A DNA stretch of 64,000 nucleotides from Pseudomonas urmiensis (GTDB taxonomy: Bacteria; Pseudomonadota; Gammaproteobacteria; Pseudomonadales; Pseudomonadaceae). The DNA lies in the NCBI RefSeq assembly GCF_014268815.2, contig NZ_JABWRE020000002.1, forward strand, positions 1-64,000. The letters are read 5' to 3'. The notes under the pieces were generated by a model. The model made no database searches. It was not told the origin of the DNA and worked only from the letters and a program-made list of their open reading frames with translations. The number at the start of each line of letters is the position of its first letter. Within the stretch, counting starts at the first letter, position 1. Positions 1 to 9,059 of the stretch are shown one piece after another. The translations under genes were made by a program, and so were the position numbers.

Positions 1-90
1 CAATATTGTTGAAATTAGGGTCAGAATCGCGGCGCGGGCCTGCGCCTAAAGGTGCAGCTAAACAGATAGCGGTGCTGCCGTTAGAGCTCT

Positions 91-127
91 AAAAACAAAG
101 CGGGGAGGCCTTTCGACCTCCCCGCTT
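91..127 (-). terminator. Rho-independent terminator of mmsA
   Basis: An 11 bp perfect inverted repeat (AAGCGGGGAGG at 98-108, CCTCCCCGCTT at 117-127) surrounds an 8 nt loop. Read on the minus strand, the stem is followed by TGTTTTT (91-97). It lies 14 bp beyond the mmsA stop codon, so it should end transcription of bauA-mmsA. Bases 1-90 hold no gene I can support. Confidence 0.85.
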
Positions 128-140
128 CTACCCACCTCTA

Positions 141-1634
141 TTAGAGGCTAGGGAAAGCGAACTGCGAGGCTTCATGACTCTTGCGCTGTGGCCAGCGCTG
201 AGTGATCGCCTTGCGACGGGTATAGAAGCGCACGCCATCCGGGCCGTAGGCATGCAGGTCACCGAACAGCGAACGCTTCCAACCACCGAAGCTGTGATAG
301 GCCACCGGTACCGGCAGCGGCACGTTGACGCCAACCATGCCCACTTCGATTTCGTCGCAGAACAGCCGCGCAGCCTCACCATCACGGGTAAAGATGCAGG
401 TGCCGTTGCCATACTCGTGATCATTGATCAGCTGCATGGCCTGCTCCAGGCTGTTGACGCGGACCACGCACAGCACAGGGCCGAAGATCTCTTCTTTATA
501 GATGCGCATTTCAGGCGTGACGTTGTCGAACAGCGTCCCCCCTACAAAGTAGCCATCTTCATTTCCCGAAACCCGGTAGCCACGACCATCGACCACCAGC
601 TTGGCACCGGCGGCAACGCCGTCATCTATATAGCCGACCACTTTGTCACGCGCAGCAGCGGTTACCAGTGGGCCCATGTCCAGACCACAAGAGGTGCCGG
701 CACCGATCTTCAGCGCCTTGATCTGCGGCTCAAGCTTGGCGATCAGCGCATCAGCGGCCTGATCACCCACGCACACCGCCACAGAAATGGCCATGCAACG
801 CTCGCCACAGGAACCGTACGCAGCGCCCATCAGTGCACTGACGGCGTTGTCCAGGTCGGCGTCTGGCATCACCACGGCGTGGTTCTTGGCGCCGCCCAAG
901 GCCTGCACGCGCTTGCCGCGCTTGGTGCCTTCGGCATAGATGTACTCGGCAATCGGGGTCGAGCCGACGAAACTCAGGGCTTTCACCTCTGGTGCCTCGA
1001 TCAGCGCATCGACCGCTTCCTTGTCGCCATGCACCACATTGAGGATGCCTTTAGGCAGGCCAGCCTCAAGCAACAGCTGGGCGATGTACAGGGTCGAGCT
1101 TGGATCGCGCTCCGATGGCTTGAGAATGAAGGCGTTACCGCAAGCGATCGCCAGCGGGTACATCCACAGCGGAACCATGGCCGGGAAGTTGAACGGGGTA
1201 ATCCCGGCAACCACACCCAGCGGCTGGAAATCAGACCAGGCATCGATGTTCGGGCCGACGTTGCGGCTGTACTCGCCCTTAAGCACTTCAGGTGCCGCGC
1301 AGGCGAACTCAACGTTCTCAATGCCACGCTTGAGCTCACCCGCCGCGTCCTCGAGGGTCTTGCCGTGCTCTTCGCTGATCATCTGCGAGATCTTTTCCTC
1401 GTTCTGCTCAAGCAGTTGCTTGAAACGGAACATCACCTGGGCGCGCTTGGCCGGTGGCGTGTTACGCCAGGCCGGAAACGCCGCCTTGGCAGAATCGATG
1501 GCCTCTTGCACGGTAGCCCGGCTGGCCAACTCGACCTTGCGCACGGCCTGGCCGGTGGAAGGATTGAAGACATCGGCGGTGCGCTCGCCCTTGGTAACCA
1601 GCTCACCATTGATCAGGTGCTGAACGATGCTCAT
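141..1634 (-). CDS. mmsA: Methylmalonate-semialdehyde dehydrogenase (CoA-acylating)
   Basis: This enzyme oxidises malonate semialdehyde or methylmalonate semialdehyde to acetyl-CoA or propionyl-CoA with NAD and CoA, in beta-alanine, valine and inositol breakdown. The 497 aa chain has the aldehyde dehydrogenase fold. The ITPFNFPAMVPLWM segment belongs to the NAD-binding half, and GERCMA carries the catalytic cysteine (about Cys280). Residues near the C-terminus (YHSFGGWKRSLFGD) are typical of MmsA. I start it at the ATG at 1634, not the upstream in-frame ATG at 1652, because GGAG sits six bases before 1634. It follows bauA by 69 bp on the same strand, so BauA would make malonate semialdehyde and MmsA would consume it. 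The function is well supported by family resemblance. Confidence 0.93.
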   Translation of the reverse strand: MSIVQHLINGELVTKGERTADVFNPSTGQAVRKVELASRATVQEAIDSAKAAFPAWRNTPPAKRAQVMFRFKQLLEQNEEKISQMISEEHGKTLEDAAGELKRGIENVEFACAAPEVLKGEYSRNVGPNIDAWSDFQPLGVVAGITPFNFPAMVPLWMYPLAIACGNAFILKPSERDPSSTLYIAQLLLEAGLPKGILNVVHGDKEAVDALIEAPEVKALSFVGSTPIAEYIYAEGTKRGKRVQALGGAKNHAVVMPDADLDNAVSALMGAAYGSCGERCMAISVAVCVGDQAADALIAKLEPQIKALKIGAGTSCGLDMGPLVTAAARDKVVGYIDDGVAAGAKLVVDGRGYRVSGNEDGYFVGGTLFDNVTPEMRIYKEEIFGPVLCVVRVNSLEQAMQLINDHEYGNGTCIFTRDGEAARLFCDEIEVGMVGVNVPLPVPVAYHSFGGWKRSLFGDLHAYGPDGVRFYTRRKAITQRWPQRKSHEASQFAFPSL

Positions 1635-1663
1635 GCATAACTCCAGAAACAATAAGGATGAAA

Positions 1664-1685
1664 CAGGCGCGTCTACGCGCGCCTG
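1664..1685. other. Hairpin between bauA and mmsA
   Basis: CAGGCGCG (1664-1671) and CGCGCCTG (1678-1685) form an 8 bp stem with a 6 nt loop in the 69 bp gap between bauA and mmsA. There is no T tract, so it is more likely an mRNA-processing or stability element than a full terminator. Its role is inferred. Confidence 0.4.
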
Positions 1686-1703
1686 CCGTCGAAGTCGAAA
1701 AGA

Positions 1704-3050
1704 TCAGTCGATCTGGTTCAGGGTCTCGCCCACCGCGTCGAACAAGCGATCGAGCTCTTGCGGCTGGGTATTGAAGGTCGGCCCGAACTGCAGGGTGTCG
1801 CCGCCGTAGCGGACATAGAAGCCTTTCTGCCACAGCTTCATCGCCACTTCATATGGACGGACGATGGCATCGCCATCGCGTGCGGCGATCTGGATCGCAC
1901 CGGCCAGGCCGTAGTTACGGATGTCGACGATATTCTTGGTGCCCTTGACGCCGTGCAGCAGCTTCTCGAAGTGCGGCGCCAGCTCGGCGGCCGATTGCAC
2001 CAGGTTTTCCTTCTGCAACAGGTCCAGCGCGGCAATGCCGGCAGCGCATGCCACCGGGTGCGCGGAGTAGGTATAGCCATGGGGGAATTCCACGGCGTAT
2101 TCCGGGGTCGGCTGGTTCATGAAGGTCTGGTAGATCTCGCTGGTCGCGATCACCGCGCCCATCGGAATCGCACCGTTGGTGACCTGCTTGGCGATGCACA
2201 TCAAGTCCGGAGTCACACCGAACGCTTCAGCACCCGTCATCGCGCCCATGCGACCGAAACCGGTGATCACTTCGTCGAAGATCAGCAGGATGTTGTGCTG
2301 CGTGCAGATCTCGCGCAGCCGCTTCAGATAACCCTTCGGTGGCGGCAGTACGCCGGCCGAGCCTGCCAGCGGCTCGACGATCACAGCAGCGATGTTCGAG
2401 GCGTCATGCAGCTCGATCAGCTTGAGCATCTCGTCGGCCAGGGCAATACCGCCCTCCTCCGGCATGCCCTTGGAGTAGGCGTTGACCGGCAGCACGGTGT
2501 GCGGCAGGTGATCGACATCCAGCAACTGGCCGAACATCTTGCGGTTGCCATTGACGCCGCCCAGGCTGGTGCCGGCGATGTTCACCCCGTGATAGCCACG
2601 GGCACGGCCAATGATTTTGGTCTTGGTCGCCTGGCCCTTCAGGCGCCAGTAGGCACGCACCATCTTCAGCGCGGTGTCAGCACATTCGGAGCCCGAGTTG
2701 GTGAAGAACACATGGTTCAGATCACCCGGGGTCAGCTCGGTGATTTTTTCTGCCAGCTGGAACGACAGCGGGTGGCCGAACTGGAACGCCGGCGAGTAGT
2801 CCAGCACACCGACCTGGCGGGCGACTGCTTCGGTGATTTCCTTGCGGGTATGCCCGGCGCCGCAGGTCCACAGACCAGACAGGGCGTCGAAGATCTTGCG
2901 GCCCTTGTCGTCGACCAGGTAGCTGCCTTCGGCGGCCACGATCAACCGTGGGTCGCGCTGGAAGTTACGGTTGGCGGTGTACGGCATCCAGTGGGCGTCC
3001 AGCTTGAGCTGGCTGGCGATACCGGACGGCGCGGTTTCGGGCATGTTCAT
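1704..3050 (-). CDS. bauA: Beta-alanine (omega-amino acid)--pyruvate aminotransferase
   Basis: This PLP-dependent class III aminotransferase moves the amino group of beta-alanine (and other omega-amino acids) to pyruvate, giving malonate semialdehyde and alanine. It is 448 aa, the usual family length. The PLP lysine is about Lys288 in CIAKQVTNG. The DEVITGFGRMG segment carries the cofactor-binding aspartate, and NSGSECADTALKMVRAY is the phosphate-binding region. The N-terminal LDAHWMPYTANRNFQRDPR is characteristic of the omega-amino acid:pyruvate subgroup. It heads a probable operon with mmsA and is divergent from a LysR gene at 3169, which probably regulates it. Beta-alanine is also reached from polyamine breakdown, where bau genes work, so the exact physiological substrate is open. 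Confidence 0.92.
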   Translation of the reverse strand: MNMPETAPSGIASQLKLDAHWMPYTANRNFQRDPRLIVAAEGSYLVDDKGRKIFDALSGLWTCGAGHTRKEITEAVARQVGVLDYSPAFQFGHPLSFQLAEKITELTPGDLNHVFFTNSGSECADTALKMVRAYWRLKGQATKTKIIGRARGYHGVNIAGTSLGGVNGNRKMFGQLLDVDHLPHTVLPVNAYSKGMPEEGGIALADEMLKLIELHDASNIAAVIVEPLAGSAGVLPPPKGYLKRLREICTQHNILLIFDEVITGFGRMGAMTGAEAFGVTPDLMCIAKQVTNGAIPMGAVIATSEIYQTFMNQPTPEYAVEFPHGYTYSAHPVACAAGIAALDLLQKENLVQSAAELAPHFEKLLHGVKGTKNIVDIRNYGLAGAIQIAARDGDAIVRPYEVAMKLWQKGFYVRYGGDTLQFGPTFNTQPQELDRLFDAVGETLNQID

Positions 3051-3168
3051 CGGCGGTTCCTCGGAAGACGATTAGGCAACGATGTGCGTTGTTGCAGCTA
3101 ACTTGTCACGCGGATAAAGTCTAGAAAAGCCAACATTTCTAATCTTAAGTTAGCAGCGGACTAAACTA
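3051..3168. promoter_or_regulatory. Divergent bauA / LysR promoter region with inverted repeat
   Basis: The 118 bp between the divergent bauA and LysR start codons contains a perfect 8 bp inverted repeat: GCTAACTT at 3097-3104 and AAGTTAGC at 3147-3154. A region this short between a LysR gene and its neighbour usually holds a shared operator. The repeat is visible; binding by the LysR protein is inferred. Confidence 0.5.
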
Positions 3169-4086
3169 ATGAGCCGACGCCCCGATCCCCTCGCCCAGGT
3201 CAGTGATTTCGACATCCGCCTGTTGAAGATCTACCGCAGCGTGGTCGAGTGCGGCGGTTTCTCGGCAGCAGAGAATGTCCTGGGCATCGGCCGTTCGGCG
3301 ATCAGCCAGCAAATGAGCGACCTTGAGCAGCGCCTCGGCCTGCGCCTGTGCCAACGTGGTCGCGCCGGCTTCTCGCTGACCGAGGAAGGCCGCGATGTCT
3401 ACCATTCGGCCCTGCAACTGCTCAGCGCCATCGAAACCTTCCGCACCGAGGTCAATGGCCTACACCAGCATCTGCGCGGTGAGCTGAACATCGGCCTCAC
3501 CGACAACCTGGTGACCCTGCCGCACATGCGCATCACCCATGCCTTGGCCGAACTCAAGGACCGCGGGCCGGACGTGCGTATCCAGATTCGCATGATCGCC
3601 CCAAGCCAGGTCGAACAAGGCGTGCTCGATGGGAGCCTGCATGTCGGCGTGGTGCCGCAGACCAGCCCTCTGTCGGGCCTGGAATACCAACCGCTGTATA
3701 GCGAGCGTTCGCTGCTGTACTGCGCGGTGGGCCACCCGCTGTTCTACGCCGATGACCAGAAGATCGACGACCAGCGCCTTAATAGTCAGGATGCCATCGC
3801 CCCAACCTTCCGCCTGCCGGCCGACATCCAGGCGCATTATCAGGCCCTGCACTGCACGGCGAGTGCCTCGGACCGCGAAGGCATGGCGTTTCTGATCCTG
3901 ACCGGGCGCTTTATTGGCTACCTGCCGGACCACTACGCCAGCTTCTGGGTCCAGCAGGGGCGCCTGCGGGCACTCAAACCGTCCCAACGCCACTACGAGT
4001 TGAGCCTGAGTTGGGTAACGCGTAAAGGGCGCCGGCCAAATCTTGTATTGGAAAGTTTCCTGGAAAGCCTGGCGGCGACACGCTAA
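3169..4086 (+). CDS. LysR-family transcriptional regulator of the bauA-mmsA operon
   Basis: The 305 aa protein has the LysR plan. An N-terminal winged helix-turn-helix (about residues 15-75, with FSAAENVLGIGRSAISQQMS as recognition region) precedes a linker helix and a periplasmic-binding-protein-like effector domain (about 95-300). It is transcribed away from bauA with 118 bp between starts, the classic arrangement for a LysR activator and its target. The likely effector is beta-alanine or a related omega-amino acid, but nothing in the sequence proves that. The upstream Shine-Dalgarno is weak. Confidence 0.85.
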   Translation: MSRRPDPLAQVSDFDIRLLKIYRSVVECGGFSAAENVLGIGRSAISQQMSDLEQRLGLRLCQRGRAGFSLTEEGRDVYHSALQLLSAIETFRTEVNGLHQHLRGELNIGLTDNLVTLPHMRITHALAELKDRGPDVRIQIRMIAPSQVEQGVLDGSLHVGVVPQTSPLSGLEYQPLYSERSLLYCAVGHPLFYADDQKIDDQRLNSQDAIAPTFRLPADIQAHYQALHCTASASDREGMAFLILTGRFIGYLPDHYASFWVQQGRLRALKPSQRHYELSLSWVTRKGRRPNLVLESFLESLAATR

Positions 4087-4156
4087 TGCTTGTCACTTCG
4101 GCACAGGCAGGTAATCTGTCGGACATCCGTTTACTCCGACTGGCACGGAATCGTCC

Positions 4157-4819
4157 ATGACCCTAGAAGTCCCTGCGCATCGCCTCTCCGCCTCGGGCAA
4201 GCCCGCTGGCCGCATTCGCCAGAAGAACGAACAGGCCATCATCCAGGCCGCCGAAGACGAGTTCGCCCGCCACGGCTTCAAGGGCACCAGCATGAACACC
4301 ATCGCCTTGAAAGCCGGCTTGCCCAAGGCCAACCTGCATTATTACTTCACCAACAAGCTGGGCCTGTACATCGCGGTTTTGAGCAACATCATCGAATTGT
4401 GGGACAGCACCTTCAACGCCCTGAGCGTCGATGACGATCCAGGTCCGGCCTTGAGCCAGTACATCCGCACCAAGATGGAGTTCTCGCGCCGCAACCCTCA
4501 GGCCTCGCGAATCTTCGCGATGGAAGTGATCAGCGGCGGCGAATGCCTGAGCGAGTACTTCAGCGCCGACTACCGTGAGTGGTTCCGCGGCCGCGCCGCC
4601 GTGTTCCAAGCCTGGATCGACGCCGGCAAGATGGACCCAGTCGACCCGGTGCACCTGATCTTCCTGCTTTGGGGCAGTACCCAGCACTATGCCGACTTCT
4701 CCACGCAGATCTGCCAGGTTACCGGCCGAAGTCGCCTGACCAAGCAAGACATGGAAGATGCCAGCAACAACCTTATCCACATCATTCTCAAAGGCTGCGG
4801 CATTCACTCGCCTGCCTGA
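4157..4819 (+). CDS. TetR-family regulator, RutR-like
   Basis: This 220 aa regulator has an N-terminal TetR helix-turn-helix (about residues 25-70, with GTSMNTIALKAGLPKANLHY) and a C-terminal ligand domain. Along its length it resembles E. coli RutR, including the shared blocks YYF-NK-LYIAVL, NPQASRIFAMEV and HLIFLLWGSTQHYADF. RutR senses uracil and controls pyrimidine and purine catabolism. Two purine-base deaminases lie 2-4 kb downstream, so a nucleobase ligand is plausible, although no RutR box was found near them. A 71 bp gap separates it from the LysR gene, and YigZ follows after 9 bp, so the two may be co-transcribed. Confidence 0.82.
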   Translation: MTLEVPAHRLSASGKPAGRIRQKNEQAIIQAAEDEFARHGFKGTSMNTIALKAGLPKANLHYYFTNKLGLYIAVLSNIIELWDSTFNALSVDDDPGPALSQYIRTKMEFSRRNPQASRIFAMEVISGGECLSEYFSADYREWFRGRAAVFQAWIDAGKMDPVDPVHLIFLLWGSTQHYADFSTQICQVTGRSRLTKQDMEDASNNLIHIILKGCGIHSPA

Positions 4820-4828
4820 CCCGGACTT

Positions 4829-5413
4829 ATGCCTTCTACCCTGCTCGAGCTTTGCGAATTTCGTGAAGAGATCCGCAAGAGCCGTTTCATCACCCTCGCC
4901 GGCCCGATCAGCAGCGCCGCCGAGGCGATGAGCTTCATCGAACGCCACAGTGATCTGGCCGCGACTCATAACTGCTGGGCCTGGAAGCTGGGTGACCAGT
5001 ACCGCAGCAGCGACGACGGCGAACCCGGCGGCACCGCTGGCCGGCCCATACTCGCGGCCATCGAAGCCCAGGACTGCGATCAGGTAGTGGTGTTGGTGAT
5101 TCGTTGGTACGGCGGCATTCAACTGGGTACCGGCGGTCTGGCCCGAGCTTATGGCGGCGGGGCGAACAAATGCCTGCAGCAAGCGCCCAAACGCTTGTTG
5201 GTGCAGCGCAGTGAGTATCGCTGCAGCTGCAGCTTCAGCGAACTTGCGCTACTCAAGTTGCGCTTGGCCGAAGTCGACGGGCTGGTACTCGATGAGCAGT
5301 TCACCGCCAATGGCGTAGATTTGCAGCTGGCGGTGGGCGCAGCGCATCTTGATGCACTGCAACGCCAGCTGGCCGACCTCAGTCGTGGACGGATCCTGCT
5401 GCAACCCTACTGA
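4829..5413 (+). CDS. YigZ / IMPACT family protein
   Basis: A 194 aa protein of the UPF0029/IMPACT family. The N-terminal domain (about 1-115) has the conserved blocks KSRFITL, THNCWAWKLG, SDDGEPGGTAGRPIL and VIRWYGGIQLGTGGLARAY. The C-terminal half is the ferredoxin-like YigZ domain. Eukaryotic relatives bind Gcn1 and modulate translation stress signalling, while the role of bacterial YigZ is unsettled. It starts 9 bp after the RutR-like gene and is probably co-transcribed with it. Confidence 0.88.
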   Translation: MPSTLLELCEFREEIRKSRFITLAGPISSAAEAMSFIERHSDLAATHNCWAWKLGDQYRSSDDGEPGGTAGRPILAAIEAQDCDQVVVLVIRWYGGIQLGTGGLARAYGGGANKCLQQAPKRLLVQRSEYRCSCSFSELALLKLRLAEVDGLVLDEQFTANGVDLQLAVGAAHLDALQRQLADLSRGRILLQPY

Positions 5414-5420
5414 AGGGTTT

Positions 5421-5439
5421 GCCCACAACTACTGTGGGC
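5421..5439 (+). terminator. Short hairpin after yigZ, possible terminator
   Basis: GCCCACA (5421-5427) and TGTGGGC (5433-5439) form a 7 bp stem with a 5 nt loop, eight bases beyond the YigZ stop codon. No T run follows, so termination here would be weak or Rho-assisted. Confidence 0.35.
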
Positions 5440-5654
5440 CTGCCTGTGGATAAGCTTGGGGCACTCTCGTGCAAGCCACGAATCACAAGGCGTTCGAGCC
5501 ATTGAGCATATTTTGATCACATTTTCATGACGGTCATGCAAATGACCATATTTCAGTTAGTTATCCCCAACCAGCAGGGCTTTCAGCTCGTTAGGCCCCG
5601 CTAATTCACAGGCTTCGGCTTGCACACAAATACTGTGGAGGAGCCTGTGGATAA
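5431..5654. repeat. Direct repeats with DnaA-box-like 9-mers
   Basis: ACTGTGG-N5-CCTGTGGATAA occurs at 5431-5453 and again at 5632-5654, identical outside the 5 nt middle. Each copy ends in TGTGGATAA, the exact complement of the DnaA box TTATCCACA. A third site, TTATCCCCA (5561-5569), differs by one base and lies on the other strand. The region between is AT-richer than its surroundings. The whole 407 bp gap 5414-5820 contains no gene that I can support. Confidence 0.5.
5526..5547. promoter_or_regulatory. Overlapping palindromes upstream of the SDR gene
   Basis: CATGAC-G-GTCATG (5526-5538) overlaps GGTCAT-GCAA-ATGACC (5532-5547). Both are perfect palindromes sharing the central GTCATG. They lie about 280 bp before the SDR start and look like an operator for a dimeric regulator, but I cannot name the protein. 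Confidence 0.35.
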
Positions 5655-5820
5655 CCCGTGAACCATCTGGCTTGGACCTGACGCCGTAAGCCTCGCGGCC
5701 AACTGTACATTTTTTAATCAGCCGTGCATCGGGAACAGCCACTGGGCAATGCACAGCAGCTACGCTGCGAATTCCGGTAACGGCCGCTAACACGCCCCCC
5801 TTTTTTGAAGGAGTATCGAA

Positions 5821-6507
5821 ATGCCTGCAAACAAGACAGCCTTGATCATCGGCGCCTCGCGTGGCCTGGGCCTGGGTCTGGTGCAGCGCTTGCACGAAGA
5901 TGGCTGGAACATCATCGCTACTGTGCGCGATGCGCAGAACCCCAGCGAGCTGGGCACTATTGCCGGGGTACAGATCGAAACCCTGGAAATGAACGACACC
6001 GAGCAGTTGGATGCGCTGCAACAGATCCTGCACGGCCAGGTGCTGGATCTGTTGTTCGTCAACGCCGGTGTGATGGGCCCGTTGCCGCAGGATCTGGAAG
6101 CGGTAAGCAGCCAGCAGATTGGCGATCTGTTCATGACCAATGCCGTGGCGCCGATCAGGGTCGCCCGGCGCCTGGCTGACCAGTTGCGCGAAGGCAGTGG
6201 CGTGCTGGCCTTCATGAGCTCGATCCTTGGCAGCGTGACCATTCCCGATGGCGGCGAGATCCCTTTGTACAAAGCCAGCAAGGCCGCGCTGAACTCGATG
6301 ATCAACAGCTTCGTAGTCGAGCTGCAGCGCCCCGACCTCAGCGTGCTAGCCATGCACCCCGGTTGGGTGAAAACTGCCATGGGCGGCGAAAACGCCGAGA
6401 TCGACGTGCTCACCAGCACCCGCGGCATGCTTGAGCAGATCAAGGCGCAGAGCGGTAATGGCGGACTGCGCTTCATCAACTACAAAGGCGAAGCCCTCAT
6501 CTGGTGA
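5821..6507 (+). CDS. Short-chain dehydrogenase/reductase
   Basis: A 228 aa classical SDR. The nucleotide-binding motif GASRGLGLG lies near residues 11-19, NAG near 81-83, the catalytic serine in FMSSILG, and the YKASK Tyr/Lys pair follows. This group resembles the C-factor-like SDRs of pseudomonads. The substrate cannot be told from sequence. AAGGAG lies nine bases before the ATG. It stands alone between the 407 bp repeat-containing gap and the deaminase gene, with a small GC-rich hairpin (about 6520-6550) behind it. Confidence 0.85.
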   Translation: MPANKTALIIGASRGLGLGLVQRLHEDGWNIIATVRDAQNPSELGTIAGVQIETLEMNDTEQLDALQQILHGQVLDLLFVNAGVMGPLPQDLEAVSSQQIGDLFMTNAVAPIRVARRLADQLREGSGVLAFMSSILGSVTIPDGGEIPLYKASKAALNSMINSFVVELQRPDLSVLAMHPGWVKTAMGGENAEIDVLTSTRGMLEQIKAQSGNGGLRFINYKGEALIW

Positions 6508-6626
6508 ATTGAAAGCCGGCGGGGGAGGCAGTAGACTCGATGCCTCGCCCCACGGCGAACCTGGATCAGCAGACAGGGCAAAACTGAGCTGGCTTACCTG
6601 AACCCACTTTCAGAGGAGCCGGCACC

Positions 6627-7982
6627 ATGCCTGCGACCCGTACCTGGTTGAAATCCCCCCTTGCCATCTTCACTGCCAACGACGCCGATGCGCGCGGCGG
6701 ACTGGTCATCGAAGACGGCCGCATCACTCAACTTCTAGCCCTCGGCGAGAACCCCAGCACGCCCTGCGATCAGGTTTTCGATGCCCGCGAGCACGTCATC
6801 CTGCCCGGTCTAATCAACACCCATCACCACTTCTACCAGACCCTGACCCGCGCCTGGGCGCCGGTGGTCAACCAACCCCTATTCCCCTGGCTGAAGACCC
6901 TGTACCCAGTGTGGGCGCGGCTGACCCCGGCCAAGCTGGAGCTGGCCAGCCAGGTCGCCTTGGCCGAATTGCTGCTGTCGGGCTGCACCACTGCGGCTGA
7001 TCACCATTACCTATTCCCTCAGGGCCTGGACAACGCCATCGACGTACAGGTCGAGGCAGTGCGCAAACTGGGCATGCGCGCCATGCTCACGCGCGGCTCG
7101 ATGAGCCTGGGTGAGGACGACGGCGGCCTGCCACCGCAACAGACGGTGCAACAGGGCGAAGTGATCCTGGCCGACAGCCAACGTCTTATCCACAGCTACC
7201 ATGAGCGCGGCGATGGCGCGCAGATCCAGATCGCCCTGGCGCCCTGCTCGCCGTTCTCGGTCACTCCAGAAATCATGCGCGCCAGCGCCGTACTTGCCGA
7301 AGAACTGGACGTGCGCTTGCATACCCACCTGGCCGAAACCCTCGACGAAGAGGACTTCTGCCTGCAACGTTTTGGCCTGCGTACTGTGGATTACCTCGAC
7401 AGCGTCGGCTGGCTCGGCCCGCGTACCTGGCTGGCTCATGGCATTCATTTCAACCCCGATGAAATCGCCCGCCTGGGCGCCGCCGGTACTGGTATTTGCC
7501 ATTGCCCAAGTTCCAACATGCGCCTGGCATCCGGCATCTGCCCGACTGTCGACCTGGAAACCGCCGGAGCCCCAGTCGGCCTGGGGGTAGATGGCTCGGC
7601 CTCGAACGATGCCTCGAACATGATCCTTGAAGCGCGCCAGGCCCTGTACCTGCAGCGCTTGCGCTATGGCGCCGAACAGATCACCCCAGAGCGTGCACTG
7701 GGCTGGGCCACGCGCGGCTCGGCACGCCTGCTCGGACGCAGCGATATTGGCCAGCTGGCGGTAGGCAAGCAAGCCGACCTGGCCTTGTTCAAGCTTGACG
7801 AACTGCGCTTCTCCGGCAGCCACGACCCACTGTCGGCGTTGCTGCTGTGCGGCGCCGACCGCGCTGATCGGGTCATGGTTGGCGGCAATTGGCGGGTGAT
7901 CGATGGGCAAATCGAAGGCTTGGATGTGCAAGGCTTGATCGCCAATCACCGACAGGCAGCGGCGCAACTGATCGCCGGTTGA
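6627..7982 (+). CDS. 8-oxoguanine deaminase
   Basis: A 451 aa amidohydrolase of the guanine/8-oxoguanine deaminase group. It would deaminate 8-oxoguanine (released from oxidised nucleic acids) to urate. Metal ligands are visible: NTHHH (about 64-68), HTHLAET, HGIHFN, and the aspartate in GVDGSASNDAS. Characterised members include P. aeruginosa PA0142, recalled from memory. CAGAGGAGC gives a good Shine-Dalgarno. The next gene downstream, 83 bp away on the same strand, encodes an adenine deaminase, so both enzymes handle free purine bases. Guanine or isoxanthopterin deaminase activity are alternatives that need enzymology. Confidence 0.85.
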   Translation: MPATRTWLKSPLAIFTANDADARGGLVIEDGRITQLLALGENPSTPCDQVFDAREHVILPGLINTHHHFYQTLTRAWAPVVNQPLFPWLKTLYPVWARLTPAKLELASQVALAELLLSGCTTAADHHYLFPQGLDNAIDVQVEAVRKLGMRAMLTRGSMSLGEDDGGLPPQQTVQQGEVILADSQRLIHSYHERGDGAQIQIALAPCSPFSVTPEIMRASAVLAEELDVRLHTHLAETLDEEDFCLQRFGLRTVDYLDSVGWLGPRTWLAHGIHFNPDEIARLGAAGTGICHCPSSNMRLASGICPTVDLETAGAPVGLGVDGSASNDASNMILEARQALYLQRLRYGAEQITPERALGWATRGSARLLGRSDIGQLAVGKQADLALFKLDELRFSGSHDPLSALLLCGADRADRVMVGGNWRVIDGQIEGLDVQGLIANHRQAAAQLIAG

Positions 7983-7984
7983 TG

Positions 7985-8027
7985 CTACAGGGCCAGGCTG
8001 GGCGCATTGCCCGGCCTGGCCCTGTAG
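7985..8027. terminator. Long hairpin between the two deaminase genes
   Basis: CTACAGGGCCAGGC (7985-7998) pairs perfectly with GCCTGGCCCTGTAG (8014-8027). The inner GGGC/GCCC extends this to about 19 pairs with one G-U and a 5 nt loop. No T tract follows on either strand. It starts two bases after the deaminase stop codon. It may protect the upstream mRNA end or partly uncouple the two genes. Confidence 0.6.
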
Positions 8028-8032
8028 AATGA

Positions 8033-9013
<981 letters not shown>

Positions 9014-9029
9014 CTTGTCCGCGACAGCG

Positions 9030-9059
9030 CATTGCAGGCGGCCTAACCGACCTGCAATG
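9030..9059. terminator. Hairpin between convergent genes
   Basis: CATTGCAGG (9030-9038) and CCTGCAATG (9051-9059) form a perfect 9 bp stem with a 12 nt loop. It lies at the junction of the adenine deaminase (ending 9013) and the converging ArsR-type gene (stop at 9043), overlapping the latter's last codons. A bidirectional terminator role is plausible; no T run is present. Confidence 0.4.

Noticed and set aside
174..1640. A 488-codon frame antisense to mmsA
   Set aside because: It is a GC-bias shadow of a clear dehydrogenase gene and has no recognisable domain.
5445..5654. A chromosomal replication origin suggested by DnaA-like boxes
   Set aside because: No dnaA, rpmH, dnaN or gyrB neighbours and only two exact boxes. 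Kept as a lesser repeat finding.
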